The notes beneath the pieces are model-generated. The model was not told where the DNA came from, made no database searches, and saw only the letters and a list, made by a program, of their open reading frames with translations. The translations under genes and the position numbers were made by a program. Positions 1 to 6,204 of a DNA stretch of 16,296 nt are shown piece by piece. The stretch's first letter is position 1. Each line of letters starts with the position of its first letter. Origin of the DNA: Candidatus Fermentibacterota bacterium (lineage in GTDB: Bacteria; JAFGKV01); the NCBI GenBank assembly GCA_030620115.1, contig JAUXFG010000086.1:1-16296 (forward strand). The letters are read 5' to 3'.

Positions 1-261
1 AATCTCTTCCTTCTGTCATCTGAACGCTGCACGCTGAACGCTCTCTTCTCCCCATCCCCTCCCCCCAGATTCTTCGGTCGCTCCGCTCCCTCAGAATGAC
101 AAGCAGTACCACACCGTCTGCCTCAAACCACTGTCATTCTGAGCGACTGCATGAAGCGAAGAATCTCTTCCTTCTGTCATCTGAACGCTGCACGCTGAAC
201 GCTCTCTTCTCCCCATCCCCTCCCCCCAGATTCTTCGGTCGCTCCGCTTCCTCAGCATGAC
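1..261. repeat. Direct repeat pair enclosing an inverted repeat
   Basis: Positions 1-100 recur almost unchanged at 162-261, an offset of 161 bases, including a C-rich CCCCATCCCCTCCCCCC run. Between and within the copies lies an inverted repeat: AGATTCTTCG (67-76) and CTCAGAATGACA (90-101) are answered by TGTCATTCTGAG (132-143) and CGAAGAATCT (157-166). These phrases belong to a type of dispersed intergenic repeat common in genomes of uncultured bacteria. A related fragment recurs at 3310-3393. No gene is supported here. Confidence 0.85.
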
Positions 262-551
262 ACATGTGGGCGTTCACCGGTTCAAAGGTTCAAGGTTCGG
301 GGTTAGTAAAGGTCAACAAGAAAAAATGGGATATTTCAGGACAGGCCGGGAAGTGGTTCATCCTCTCCGAACCCTCCTCGCAATGACTGAGGGTGGCGCC
401 ACGGTTCCGGAATCTCTCTACGGGATTCTGTATTCCTACTCTTGGGCCGTCGCCCTAGGCCCAAACCGTTAAACGAGATAATGAATCATCTAGGCATGTC
501 GGTTCCCCTTTCGCGAGGCCGGGGATGGCAGATGTCTTCATGAGCAACCTT

Positions 552-575
552 TTAAGTTTCTGCGCAGAAACTTAA
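552..575. promoter_or_regulatory. Perfect 24-bp palindrome, possible operator or cruciform
   Basis: The half-site TTAAGTTTCTGC is followed directly by its exact reverse complement, with no spacer. It lies about 250 bases upstream of the activator gene. No T-run follows, so it does not look like an intrinsic terminator. It could be a dimer-binding operator or a recombination site. The function is inferred; the symmetry is seen directly. Confidence 0.45.
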
Positions 576-730
576 TCAAATCGCCTTGCTGGTTTGACCC
601 GCTGCTTCCGCTTTTGCTCCGTAGCGCCTGATAAAAAGAACAATGAGACAGTGAAACATCCTGTGAGACAGAACCTTGCCAGGTACGAGACAATCAGCTT
701 AGTTTAGGGGTAACCGTTCATGGGTTCAGA

Positions 731-781
731 GTTCAGGGTTCGGGGTTAGTGAAGATCAACTCTGAACCCCGAACCCTGAAC
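731..781. repeat. 17-bp inverted repeat (hairpin) upstream of the activator
   Basis: The left arm GTTCAGGGTTCGGGGTT (731-747) and right arm AACCCCGAACCCTGAAC (765-781) are perfect complements around a 17-base loop. The hairpin ends 40 bases before the GTG start at 822, so if transcribed it would sit in the 5' leader. The left arm is a member of the GTTCAGGGTTCGGGG repeat type seen also near 293, so it may be repeat debris rather than a dedicated regulator. Confidence 0.6.
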
Positions 782-821
782 GCCTGCCTTTTGCGAAATG
801 CTTTGCGTCAGGGAGCCGAAA

Positions 822-2687
822 GTGAAAATCCTGTTCCTCGATGATACTCATTCGTGCCGAGTTATCATGGCAGAGACCCTGTTCCGGGAGATCTCCGGCG
901 ATCAGATCGAAGTGACCAGTGCAGGAGTCGAGGCCGAAGGGATCCATCCGGAGGCGCTCACGCTTCTCCAAGAGATGGGCATCCATGTACCGGAAAAGGC
1001 GCCGGTGTCCATCGACGATCTCCGGCCTAGCTCGTTTGATCTTGTCGTCACGTTTGGCCAAAAAGCACATGACTGTTGTTGCCCTTCCTCGGCCCAGGAT
1101 GATTCCGGCGATGCGCTTCATGAGGCGCTCTTTCTTGGTTCACCGGCGCTATTGCATTGGAGCATCGAGGATCCTTGCCAGCATCTTGACCGGCCGGATA
1201 CATTTCGACAGAAGGTTGCCCAAGTCAAGGTTCGGCTCGAGGAGCAGTTGGAGCCTCTGCTTCGACACGGCTACCTCGATGCGCTTGCATCCCAGAAGCG
1301 CAACATAGAGATGATGGTTGATTCGGTGGATGTGGGGCTCATGTTCTTGAATTCCCGCGCCCGTGTCTACCTCTTCAATACCGCCGCCGAGAGGATTACC
1401 GGGCGTTTGCGCTCAGATGTACTGGGAAGGAGCTGCAGACAGGTTTTTCCCCCAACCGGAATCTGTGCGGATCAGTGCGTGTTCTCTGCCATCAGAGGTT
1501 GTGCCAAGGAGAAGCACGAGCATATCGTCTCCTACCGTACTCCCGAAGGCCGAGAGCGGAGTCTGCGGATTGTGCTCTCCCCCACGAAGACCGCATCGAA
1601 TCGCCCATGCGGCGTCACCGCCGTGATCAGTGATATCACCGAATTGGGGTTTGGACAATGGCCGGGAGGCAAATTCCACGGACTTGTGGGGCACTCCAAG
1701 GCTCTGCGAGAGGTCTTTATCACCATTCGTCAGGCCGCGCAGTTCGACTATCCGGTATTGATCAGCGGTGAGAGCGGGACGGGCAAAGAGCTTGCGGCTC
1801 GCGCGATTCATGCGGAGAGCAAGAGAAACAAAGGCCCCTTTGTACCAATCAATTGCGGCGCCCTGCCTGAGAACATCTTGGAGAGCGAGCTCTTCGGTCA
1901 TGTCAGGGGTGCATTTACGGGAGCGATCCGGGACAAGAAGGGGCGATTCGAGCTGGCCGACAACGGTACGCTTCTCCTGGACGAGGTTGGCGAGCTGAGT
2001 CCGAGTTTCCAGGTCAAATTGCTCCGCGTCCTCCAGGAGAAGCGGTTCGAGAGAGTCGGCGGCGAGCGGCAGATAAGCGTGGATGTGCGGGTGGTCAGCT
2101 CCACCAACAAAGATCTGAAGGAGCTCGTGAAGAAAGGGAAGTTCAGAGAGGACCTCTTCTATAGATTGTGTGTGGTCCCCATCAATTTGCCTTCACTCCG
2201 CACCCACCGGGAGGACCTTCCATCTCTCGTGGAGCACATCATCAGGGAGATCCGCAGGGAAACCGGCAAGCAGCTCCGCCGGGTTTCAGCGGAAACCATG
2301 GCAAGGCTTACTGCGTATCCTTGGCCGGGAAATGTGCGCGAGCTTATCAATTCGCTCCAGTATGCCACCATCCACTGTGCTGGTGATGAGATATTGCCAC
2401 AACACCTGCCGCCAGAGATCCGCCAATGGACCACCCCTGCAGGCATCCATCACGAAAAAGCTGTCTTGGTGGAAGACCAACCTGAGATACCGGAAAAATC
2501 TCTTGCACAGCCCAAAGAATCCGAGGGCCCAAAGCGCGGCAGGCAGCGATTGGACAAGCAGCGCGTCATAGATGCATTACATCAAACCTCCGGCAACAAG
2601 GTGAAGGCCGCCGCGCTCCTCGGCGTGGGGCGCGCCACATTATACCGCTTCCTCAATGATAACCCTTTGGGATCCGGTACGGAATAG
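822..2687 (+). CDS. Sigma-54-dependent activator with ArsC/LMW-phosphatase-like, PAS, AAA+ and Fis-type HTH domains
   Basis: A 621-residue bacterial enhancer-binding protein. Residues about 1-145 resemble the low-molecular-weight phosphatase/arsenate reductase (ArsC) fold. Residues about 160-275 form a PAS domain with cysteines at 205, 215, 219 and 227. The AAA+ domain has Walker A GESGTGKE (316-323), the sigma-54-contacting GAFTGA loop (363-368) and Walker B TLLLDEVGE (383-391), all intact. A Fis-type helix-turn-helix closes the protein (about 572-612). In the first domain the nucleophile cysteine of the CX5R loop is replaced by Asp7 (LDDTHSCR), and the second redox cysteine of thioredoxin-linked ArsC aligns with Gly, while a CCC run (85-87) and the EDP aspartate motif remain. 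It is therefore probably a sensor rather than an enzyme. I chose GTG 822 because AGGGAG lies at ideal spacing; an in-frame ATG at 798 has no such site. A sigma-54 promoter follows the stop, suggesting control of downstream genes. Confidence 0.93.
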   Translation: MKILFLDDTHSCRVIMAETLFREISGDQIEVTSAGVEAEGIHPEALTLLQEMGIHVPEKAPVSIDDLRPSSFDLVVTFGQKAHDCCCPSSAQDDSGDALHEALFLGSPALLHWSIEDPCQHLDRPDTFRQKVAQVKVRLEEQLEPLLRHGYLDALASQKRNIEMMVDSVDVGLMFLNSRARVYLFNTAAERITGRLRSDVLGRSCRQVFPPTGICADQCVFSAIRGCAKEKHEHIVSYRTPEGRERSLRIVLSPTKTASNRPCGVTAVISDITELGFGQWPGGKFHGLVGHSKALREVFITIRQAAQFDYPVLISGESGTGKELAARAIHAESKRNKGPFVPINCGALPENILESELFGHVRGAFTGAIRDKKGRFELADNGTLLLDEVGELSPSFQVKLLRVLQEKRFERVGGERQISVDVRVVSSTNKDLKELVKKGKFREDLFYRLCVVPINLPSLRTHREDLPSLVEHIIREIRRETGKQLRRVSAETMARLTAYPWPGNVRELINSLQYATIHCAGDEILPQHLPPEIRQWTTPAGIHHEKAVLVEDQPEIPEKSLAQPKESEGPKRGRQRLDKQRVIDALHQTSGNKVKAAALLGVGRATLYRFLNDNPLGSGTE

Positions 2688-2722
2688 CCATGCATCATGA
2701 CATTGGCACATCCTATGCATGG
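2688..2722. repeat. Inverted repeat flanking the sigma-54 promoter
   Basis: CCATGCAT (2688-2695) pairs exactly with ATGCATGG (2715-2722), leaving a 19-base loop. The left arm starts one base after the activator's stop codon and the right arm overlaps the -12 box of the promoter. It could be a protein-binding pair or a weak hairpin in the activator's 3' end; no T-run follows. Confidence 0.4.
2704..2719 (+). promoter_or_regulatory. Sigma-54 (-24/-12) promoter
   Basis: TGGCACATCCTATGCA matches the RpoN consensus TGGCAC-N5-TTGCA at every defined position but one, with the GG and GC dinucleotides correctly spaced. It begins 16 bases after the stop codon of a sigma-54 activator gene, where such a regulator's target promoter is often found. 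Transcription would start near 2730, upstream of the 67-codon gene at 2779. This also argues against translation from the ATG at 2719, which lies inside the -12 region. Confidence 0.72.
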
Positions 2723-2778
2723 AGGAAGAAAAGACTGAGATCTGTCCTATCACCGCCAGCAGGTTTGGAGAACAGAAG

Positions 2779-2982
2779 ATGTCAAAACCGTACCACGAGA
2801 ATCTGCACAAAACGATGCGTTTGACCGATGAAATGCTGGCCTTGGCAGACGAGGGAGATCGAGACAGGATCGATGCCTCGTGTGGAATCCTGTACGGAAT
2901 CATGAGAGACATGGCATACAAACTGAGACGCCTTGTGGAACAAGAATATGAGAATCATGAGACGGCGGAGCGGGGCGATTAG
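2779..2982 (+). CDS. Small conserved-looking helical protein of unknown function
   Basis: A 67-residue acidic, mostly helical protein with no recognisable domain, signal or membrane segment. Notable are a single cysteine in a DASCGILYGIMRD segment and a charged C-terminal helix (YKLRRLVEQEYENHE). I recall similar small proteins in anaerobes but cannot name a family. ATG 2779 is preceded by GGAG eight bases upstream; an in-frame ATG at 2719 overlaps the sigma-54 promoter and lacks a ribosome binding site. It is the first gene downstream of that promoter and so the most likely direct target of the activator. A repeat-filled gap separates it from nifU. Confidence 0.7.
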   Translation: MSKPYHENLHKTMRLTDEMLALADEGDRDRIDASCGILYGIMRDMAYKLRRLVEQEYENHETAERGD

Positions 2983-3008
2983 CTGGAATGAAGGATTGAC
3001 GGAATGAA

Positions 3009-3024
3009 TCCGCCAGCTGGCGGA
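3009..3024. repeat. 16-bp palindrome TCCGCCAGCTGGCGGA, copy 1
   Basis: Perfect self-complementary sequence. Another perfect copy lies at 7495-7510 and a copy with one changed end base at 3198-3213. All three are intergenic. Confidence 0.8.
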
Positions 3025-3197
3025 AACATCCAACATTCAACATCGAAGTGAGGATGATGGAGGGCCATCCGCCGGTTGTCGGATCTTCGATGCTTGGTCA
3101 TGGCCGTTGATGCGCGATACGGAAAGACCGCAGGCAGTGGAAGATCACAGGCAGGGACGCCTGCGCTACTGTCCTACGCTACTGACCTGTGCTACGA

Positions 3198-3213
3198 TCC
3201 GCCAGCTGGCGAA
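3198..3213. repeat. 16-bp palindrome, near-perfect copy 2
   Basis: TCCGCCAGCTGGCGAA, identical to the copies at 3009 and 7495 except for one base near the right end. Confidence 0.75.
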
Positions 3214-3422
3214 CGTCCCTCCAGAGATGATGATGAGATGGGATTGGGTGAATGGGCGAATAGGGGATTGAGGAAGAAATCGTTCAGATGACAGAACGAG
3301 GAGCAAGGCGAGATTCTTCGCTCCTTGTGGTCGCTCAGAATGATAGTGATAGTGGACAGAAGGATGCAATACCATATGTCATTCTGAGGGAGCAGAACAT
3401 AAATTCTGGAAGGGAGGATGCG

Positions 3423-4268
3423 ATGTGGGACTATACTGAGAAAGTGAAGGATCATTTCAATAATCCGCGCAATGTGGGCGTGATCGTAGATGCTGATGGT
3501 GTTGGTGAGGTTGGATCTTTGGCATGTGGTGATGCATTGAAGCTGATGTTCAAGCTCGATAGTGAAGGCCGCATCATTGACGTGAAGTTCCAAACTTTTG
3601 GGTGCGCGAGCGCCATTGCCTCATCGTCTGCCTTGACGGAGATGATCAAGGGAAAAACGTTGGAGGAAGCCCAAAAGGTCACGAATCGGGATATCGCCGA
3701 ATATCTTGGGGGTCTGCCAGATCAGAAGATGCACTGCTCCGTCATGGGCAAGGAAGCGCTGGAGGCTGCTATCGAGAACTACCGCAGCGGAGACCAGGTC
3801 ACCAGAGAGCTCGAGGGCGTCGTGGTCTGCACCTGTTTCGGCGTCACGGAAAAGGAGATCGAGCGTACGGTCCTGGAGAATGGGCTCACCACGGTGGAAG
3901 AAGTCACCAACTATACAAAAGCCGGCGGAGGATGCGGTAGTTGCCAGCCCGAGATTGGCAAGATACTCGCCCGACTGTCTGGATCCACAGAGCCGGCAGT
4001 GGCCGAGGAGGAGCCTGAACCTCGGCCGTTGACAAACATCGAGAAAATCAAGCTCATCCAGGAAACCTTCGAACGCGAGGTGAGGCCTTTGCTTCGAAAG
4101 GACGGGGGAGACGTCGAACTCATCGATGTGGTGGGAAATCGTGTGTTGGTCTCATTGCGGGGGAGCTGCGCACACTGCCGGGTGGCACAGTTCACGTTGA
4201 GTGATGTGGTCCAGGCCAAGCTGAGGGAGTTCGTGTCACCGGACATCGTGGTGGAGGAGGTATCGTGA
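3423..4268 (+). CDS. nifU: NifU, three-domain Fe-S cluster assembly scaffold
   Basis: A 281-residue scaffold protein of the full Azotobacter NifU type. Residues 1-125 are IscU-like with the three cluster-ligating cysteines C35, C61 and C105 and the conserved Asp of ACGD. Residues about 133-185 are the central [2Fe-2S] (BFD-like) domain with C136, C138, C171 and C174. Residues about 205-280 are the C-terminal NifU domain with the CXXC pair C249/C252. It takes sulfur from NifS and assembles clusters for apo-proteins in the cytoplasm. ATG 3423 is chosen because AGGGAGG lies just upstream and the IscU domain begins here; an in-frame ATG at 3288 would add 45 repeat-derived residues. Its last bases overlap the nifS start. 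No nitrogenase genes are visible, so a general or stress-repair role is more likely than nitrogen fixation. Confidence 0.96.
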   Translation: MWDYTEKVKDHFNNPRNVGVIVDADGVGEVGSLACGDALKLMFKLDSEGRIIDVKFQTFGCASAIASSSALTEMIKGKTLEEAQKVTNRDIAEYLGGLPDQKMHCSVMGKEALEAAIENYRSGDQVTRELEGVVVCTCFGVTEKEIERTVLENGLTTVEEVTNYTKAGGGCGSCQPEIGKILARLSGSTEPAVAEEEPEPRPLTNIEKIKLIQETFEREVRPLLRKDGGDVELIDVVGNRVLVSLRGSCAHCRVAQFTLSDVVQAKLREFVSPDIVVEEVS

Positions 4269-5431
4269 GAACCATCTACCTCGACAACAATGCCACCACC
4301 ATGACCGCCCCCGAAGTTGTGGAGGCCATGCAGCCCTTCTGGACTGAGCTCTATGGGAACCCTTCGAGCATGCACACCTTCGGAGGCCAGGTGAAGCGTC
4401 ATATAGACCAAGCCCGCCGGCAAGTGGCCGCCTTGCTCAACGCCGATCCTCAGGAGATTGTATTCACCAGCGGGGGGTCCGAAGGAAACAACCTTGCAAT
4501 CCGTGGCAGCCTTGATGCACTGGACGGACTCAAGAAGCATATCATCACCACCAGGGTTGAGCACCCTGCCGTGCTTGGCGTGTTCCGGCATCTTGCCAAA
4601 CATGGCTACCGGGTCACGGAGCTCCCCGTCAACAGCGACGGCTCGTTGATTCTTGATGCGCTAGAGAGCACGCTGACACCAGACACGGCTCTGGTCAGCA
4701 TAATGTGGGCGAACAACGAGACAGGTGTGATTTTCCCCATCGAAAAAATCGCAAATCTGGTGAAATCCATGGGTGTAATACTCCATATCGATGCAGTCCA
4801 GGCCGCCGGCAAGATCCCCATCGACATCACCAGAGTTCCGGTGGATCTCCTCACCATTTCAGGGCACAAGCTTCACGGGCCTAAGGGAACCGGTGCTCTC
4901 TATGTCAGGAAGGGAACGAAGCTTGTGCCTCAGGTGATCGGCGGTCATCATGAACACAATCGGCGCGCCGGCACTGAGAATATCCCCGGCATCGTGGGCA
5001 TCGGCATGGCGACCGAATTGGCCCTGAATGGCCTCGATGAAGAGAACACACGCGTCCGTGCGCTGAGGGATCGACTCCAGCGGGGTGTGCTGGCTGGATG
5101 CAAGGCTGCGCAGGTCAATGGAGCCAACAGGCTCCCCAACACCCTCAATGTAAGCTTTCAGTATGTAGAAGGCGAGGCTATCCTCCTCTTGCTTGACAAT
5201 CTTGGCATAGCTGCCTCGTCCGGCTCGGCATGTGCCTCGGGTTCATTGCAGCCTTCTCACGTACTCAGGGCAATGGGGATTCCCTTCACATCGGCGCATG
5301 GGTCTATCCGTTTCAGTCTCAGTAGATACAATACGGAGGAAGAGATAGATCTTGTGATCAAGCACCTTCCACCCATTATCGATCGATTGAGAGAGCTTTC
5401 GCCGTTCGTCGAGGATGAACTACCGGTTTGA
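4265..5431 (+). CDS. nifS: NifS-type cysteine desulfurase
   Basis: A 388-residue fold-type I PLP enzyme that removes sulfur from L-cysteine, giving alanine and a protein-bound persulfide for NifU. Visible landmarks are the N-terminal YLDNNATT motif, the GGSEGNN cofactor loop, His100 (VEHPAV), Asp176 and Gln179 (HIDAVQAAGK), the PLP lysine Lys202 in SGHKLHGPKG, and the catalytic Cys323 in SSGSACASGS. Length and motifs are those of class I NifS/IscS. The GTG start overlaps the nifU stop (GTGA) and follows a GGAGG ribosome binding site, so the two are translationally coupled. Confidence 0.96.
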   Translation: MRTIYLDNNATTMTAPEVVEAMQPFWTELYGNPSSMHTFGGQVKRHIDQARRQVAALLNADPQEIVFTSGGSEGNNLAIRGSLDALDGLKKHIITTRVEHPAVLGVFRHLAKHGYRVTELPVNSDGSLILDALESTLTPDTALVSIMWANNETGVIFPIEKIANLVKSMGVILHIDAVQAAGKIPIDITRVPVDLLTISGHKLHGPKGTGALYVRKGTKLVPQVIGGHHEHNRRAGTENIPGIVGIGMATELALNGLDEENTRVRALRDRLQRGVLAGCKAAQVNGANRLPNTLNVSFQYVEGEAILLLLDNLGIAASSGSACASGSLQPSHVLRAMGIPFTSAHGSIRFSLSRYNTEEEIDLVIKHLPPIIDRLRELSPFVEDELPV

Positions 5432-5435
5432 CTAG

Positions 5436-5452
5436 ATGTCGAGTGTCGACAT
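5436..5452. other. Small hairpin between nifS and the rubredoxin gene
   Basis: ATGTCGA-GTG-TCGACAT forms a perfect 7-bp stem with a 3-base loop, four bases after the nifS stop. No T-run follows, so it is not a standard terminator. It could be an RNA processing or stability element separating nifUS from the downstream genes. Confidence 0.35.
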
Positions 5453-5482
5453 GACCCCTCGCTATCCAAAAGGAGTTGATTC

Positions 5483-5644
5483 ATGAAGAAGTATGAGTGC
5501 ACCGCATGTGGGTACATATACGACCCGGAAAAGGGTGATCCCGATAGCGGAATCGCCCCTGGCACCGCATTCCAGGACATTCCCGATGATTGGGTTTGCC
5601 CAATCTGCGGCGTAGGGAAAGACCTATTCGATCCAGTCGATTGA
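5483..5644 (+). CDS. Rubredoxin
   Basis: A 53-residue single-iron electron carrier beginning [19 protein letters not shown]. The iron is bound by C6 and C9 (CTACGY) and C39 and C42 (CPICG); the DWVCP context and the length are typical of classical rubredoxins. AAAAGGAG lies upstream of the ATG at proper spacing. Neighbouring genes encode a rubrerythrin-family protein without its own rubredoxin domain and a flavodiiron protein, both known acceptors of electrons from rubredoxin, so this is probably their shared donor. Confidence 0.97.
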   Translation: MKKYECTACGYIYDPEKGDPDSGIAPGTAFQDIPDDWVCPICGVGKDLFDPVD

Positions 5645-5646
5645 AC

Positions 5647-5664
5647 TAACCCGGACTTCTCACC
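5647..5664 (+). repeat. Short dispersed repeat TAaCCCGGACTTCTCACC
   Basis: The 15-mer CCCGGACTTCTCACC (5650-5664), starting five bases after the rubredoxin stop codon, recurs exactly on the opposite strand at 14659-14673, where it directly follows the stop codon of the AbiEii gene. Counting the preceding bases, 17 of 18 match. Confidence 0.65.
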
Positions 5665-5709
5665 AACTCTCGGCTGCAACCGACCCCAGCACTGCGTAAG
5701 GAGGGGAAA

Positions 5710-6204
5710 ATGGACCTCAAATTCACGGCAGACGAAGTATTCGCCATGGCTGAACAGATAGAGGCCAACGGCGCCAAGTACTACCGCAAGGCGGCGGAGG
5801 GATTTGAAGACGAAGAGGCAAAGAAGCTGCTGCTGAGCCTGGCAGACATGGAGGATGATCATCTCAAAACGTTTTCCGGCATGCGCGAGGAACTCTCCTC
5901 ACATGAGAGAGAAAGCTCTGTGTTCGATCCATATGGCGAAGCAGGTCTCTACCTGCGAGCCATGGCCGACGATCACGTGTTCAACGTTGATCTCGACCCT
6001 TCCTCGGAATTGACCGGCCATGAGACTCTTGACGACATTCTCAAGAATGCCATCCGACTGGAGAAAGACTCCATCCTCTTCTATCTTGGAATCAAAGCAG
6101 CGATCTCGCGCCGCAAGGGCAGGGAAAAGATCGACGATATCATCGAGGAGGAATTCGGCCATATCGCCACATTGAGTAATGAGCTGAGCGTCCTCAGCAA
6201 ATGA
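5710..6204 (+). CDS. Rubrerythrin-family ferritin-like diiron protein without rubredoxin domain
   Basis: A 164-residue four-helix-bundle protein. Diiron ligands are visible as Glu18 (QIEAN), the first ExxH at Glu48/His51 (MEDDH), Glu118 (RLEKD) and the second ExxH at Glu148/His151 (EEFGH). Classical rubrerythrins carry a C-terminal rubredoxin domain; this one ends after the bundle, and a free rubredoxin is encoded just upstream. The likely role is peroxide reduction in the cytoplasm, though ferritin-like families also include proteins of other function. The start is supported by AAGGAGGGG just upstream. Its TGA overlaps the ATG of the flavodiiron gene (ATGA), implying coupled translation. Confidence 0.9.
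   Translation: MDLKFTADEVFAMAEQIEANGAKYYRKAAEGFEDEEAKKLLLSLADMEDDHLKTFSGMREELSSHERESSVFDPYGEAGLYLRAMADDHVFNVDLDPSSELTGHETLDDILKNAIRLEKDSILFYLGIKAAISRRKGREKIDDIIEEEFGHIATLSNELSVLSK

Larger units (their letters stand above)
262..821. other. Gene-free leader upstream of the sigma-54 activator
   Basis: I see no convincing coding region. A 71-codon open frame starting at 257 begins inside the repeat and has no ribosome binding site or recognisable product. The stretch does hold structure: a GGTTCGGGGTTAGTAAAGG phrase near 295-313 that recurs with small changes at 738-756, a perfect palindrome at 552-575, three GAGACA direct repeats (645, 665, 687) and a long inverted repeat at 731-781. It probably contains the promoter of the downstream activator, but I cannot pick out a good -35/-10 pair. 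Confidence 0.5.
2983..3422. repeat. Repeat-rich gap between the small gene and nifU
   Basis: No supported gene. It holds a perfect 16-bp palindrome TCCGCCAGCTGGCGGA (3009-3024), a degenerate relative (3068-3083), a second near copy (3198-3213), a CAGGC-AGGGAC-GCCTG hairpin near 3150, and a fragment of the left-end repeat (AGATTCTTCG near 3311-3320, GCTCAGAATGA 3333-3343, TCATTCTGAGGGAGC 3379-3393). Whether sigma-54 transcripts cross this stretch into nifU, or nifU has its own promoter, cannot be told by eye. Confidence 0.75.

Noticed and set aside
1-261. CRISPR array
   Set aside because: Only two long repeat units, no regular short spacers and no cas genes.
257-472. 71-codon open frame on the + strand
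   Set aside because: It starts within the direct repeat, runs through repeat phrases, lacks a ribosome binding site and has no recognisable product.
798-821. ATG 798 as the activator's start
   Set aside because: GTG 822 is preceded by AGGGAG at good spacing and begins exactly with the VKILFLDD strand expected at the start of the domain; ATG 798 has no comparable site.
822-1260. Arsenate resistance function
   Set aside because: The nucleophile cysteine and a second redox cysteine are missing and no arsenite exporter or arsR is nearby, so the domain is more likely sensory.
2719-2778. ATG 2719 as the start of the small protein
   Set aside because: It lies in the -12 box of the sigma-54 promoter, upstream of the predicted transcript start, and lacks a ribosome binding site.
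3288-3422. N-terminal extension of NifU from ATG 3288
   Set aside because: The extra residues are translated from intergenic repeat sequence, and the NifU domain begins at ATG 3423 after AGGGAGG.
3423-5431. Nitrogen-fixation locus
   Set aside because: NifU and NifS occur widely as general Fe-S machinery in anaerobes; no nitrogenase or nif accessory gene is present.
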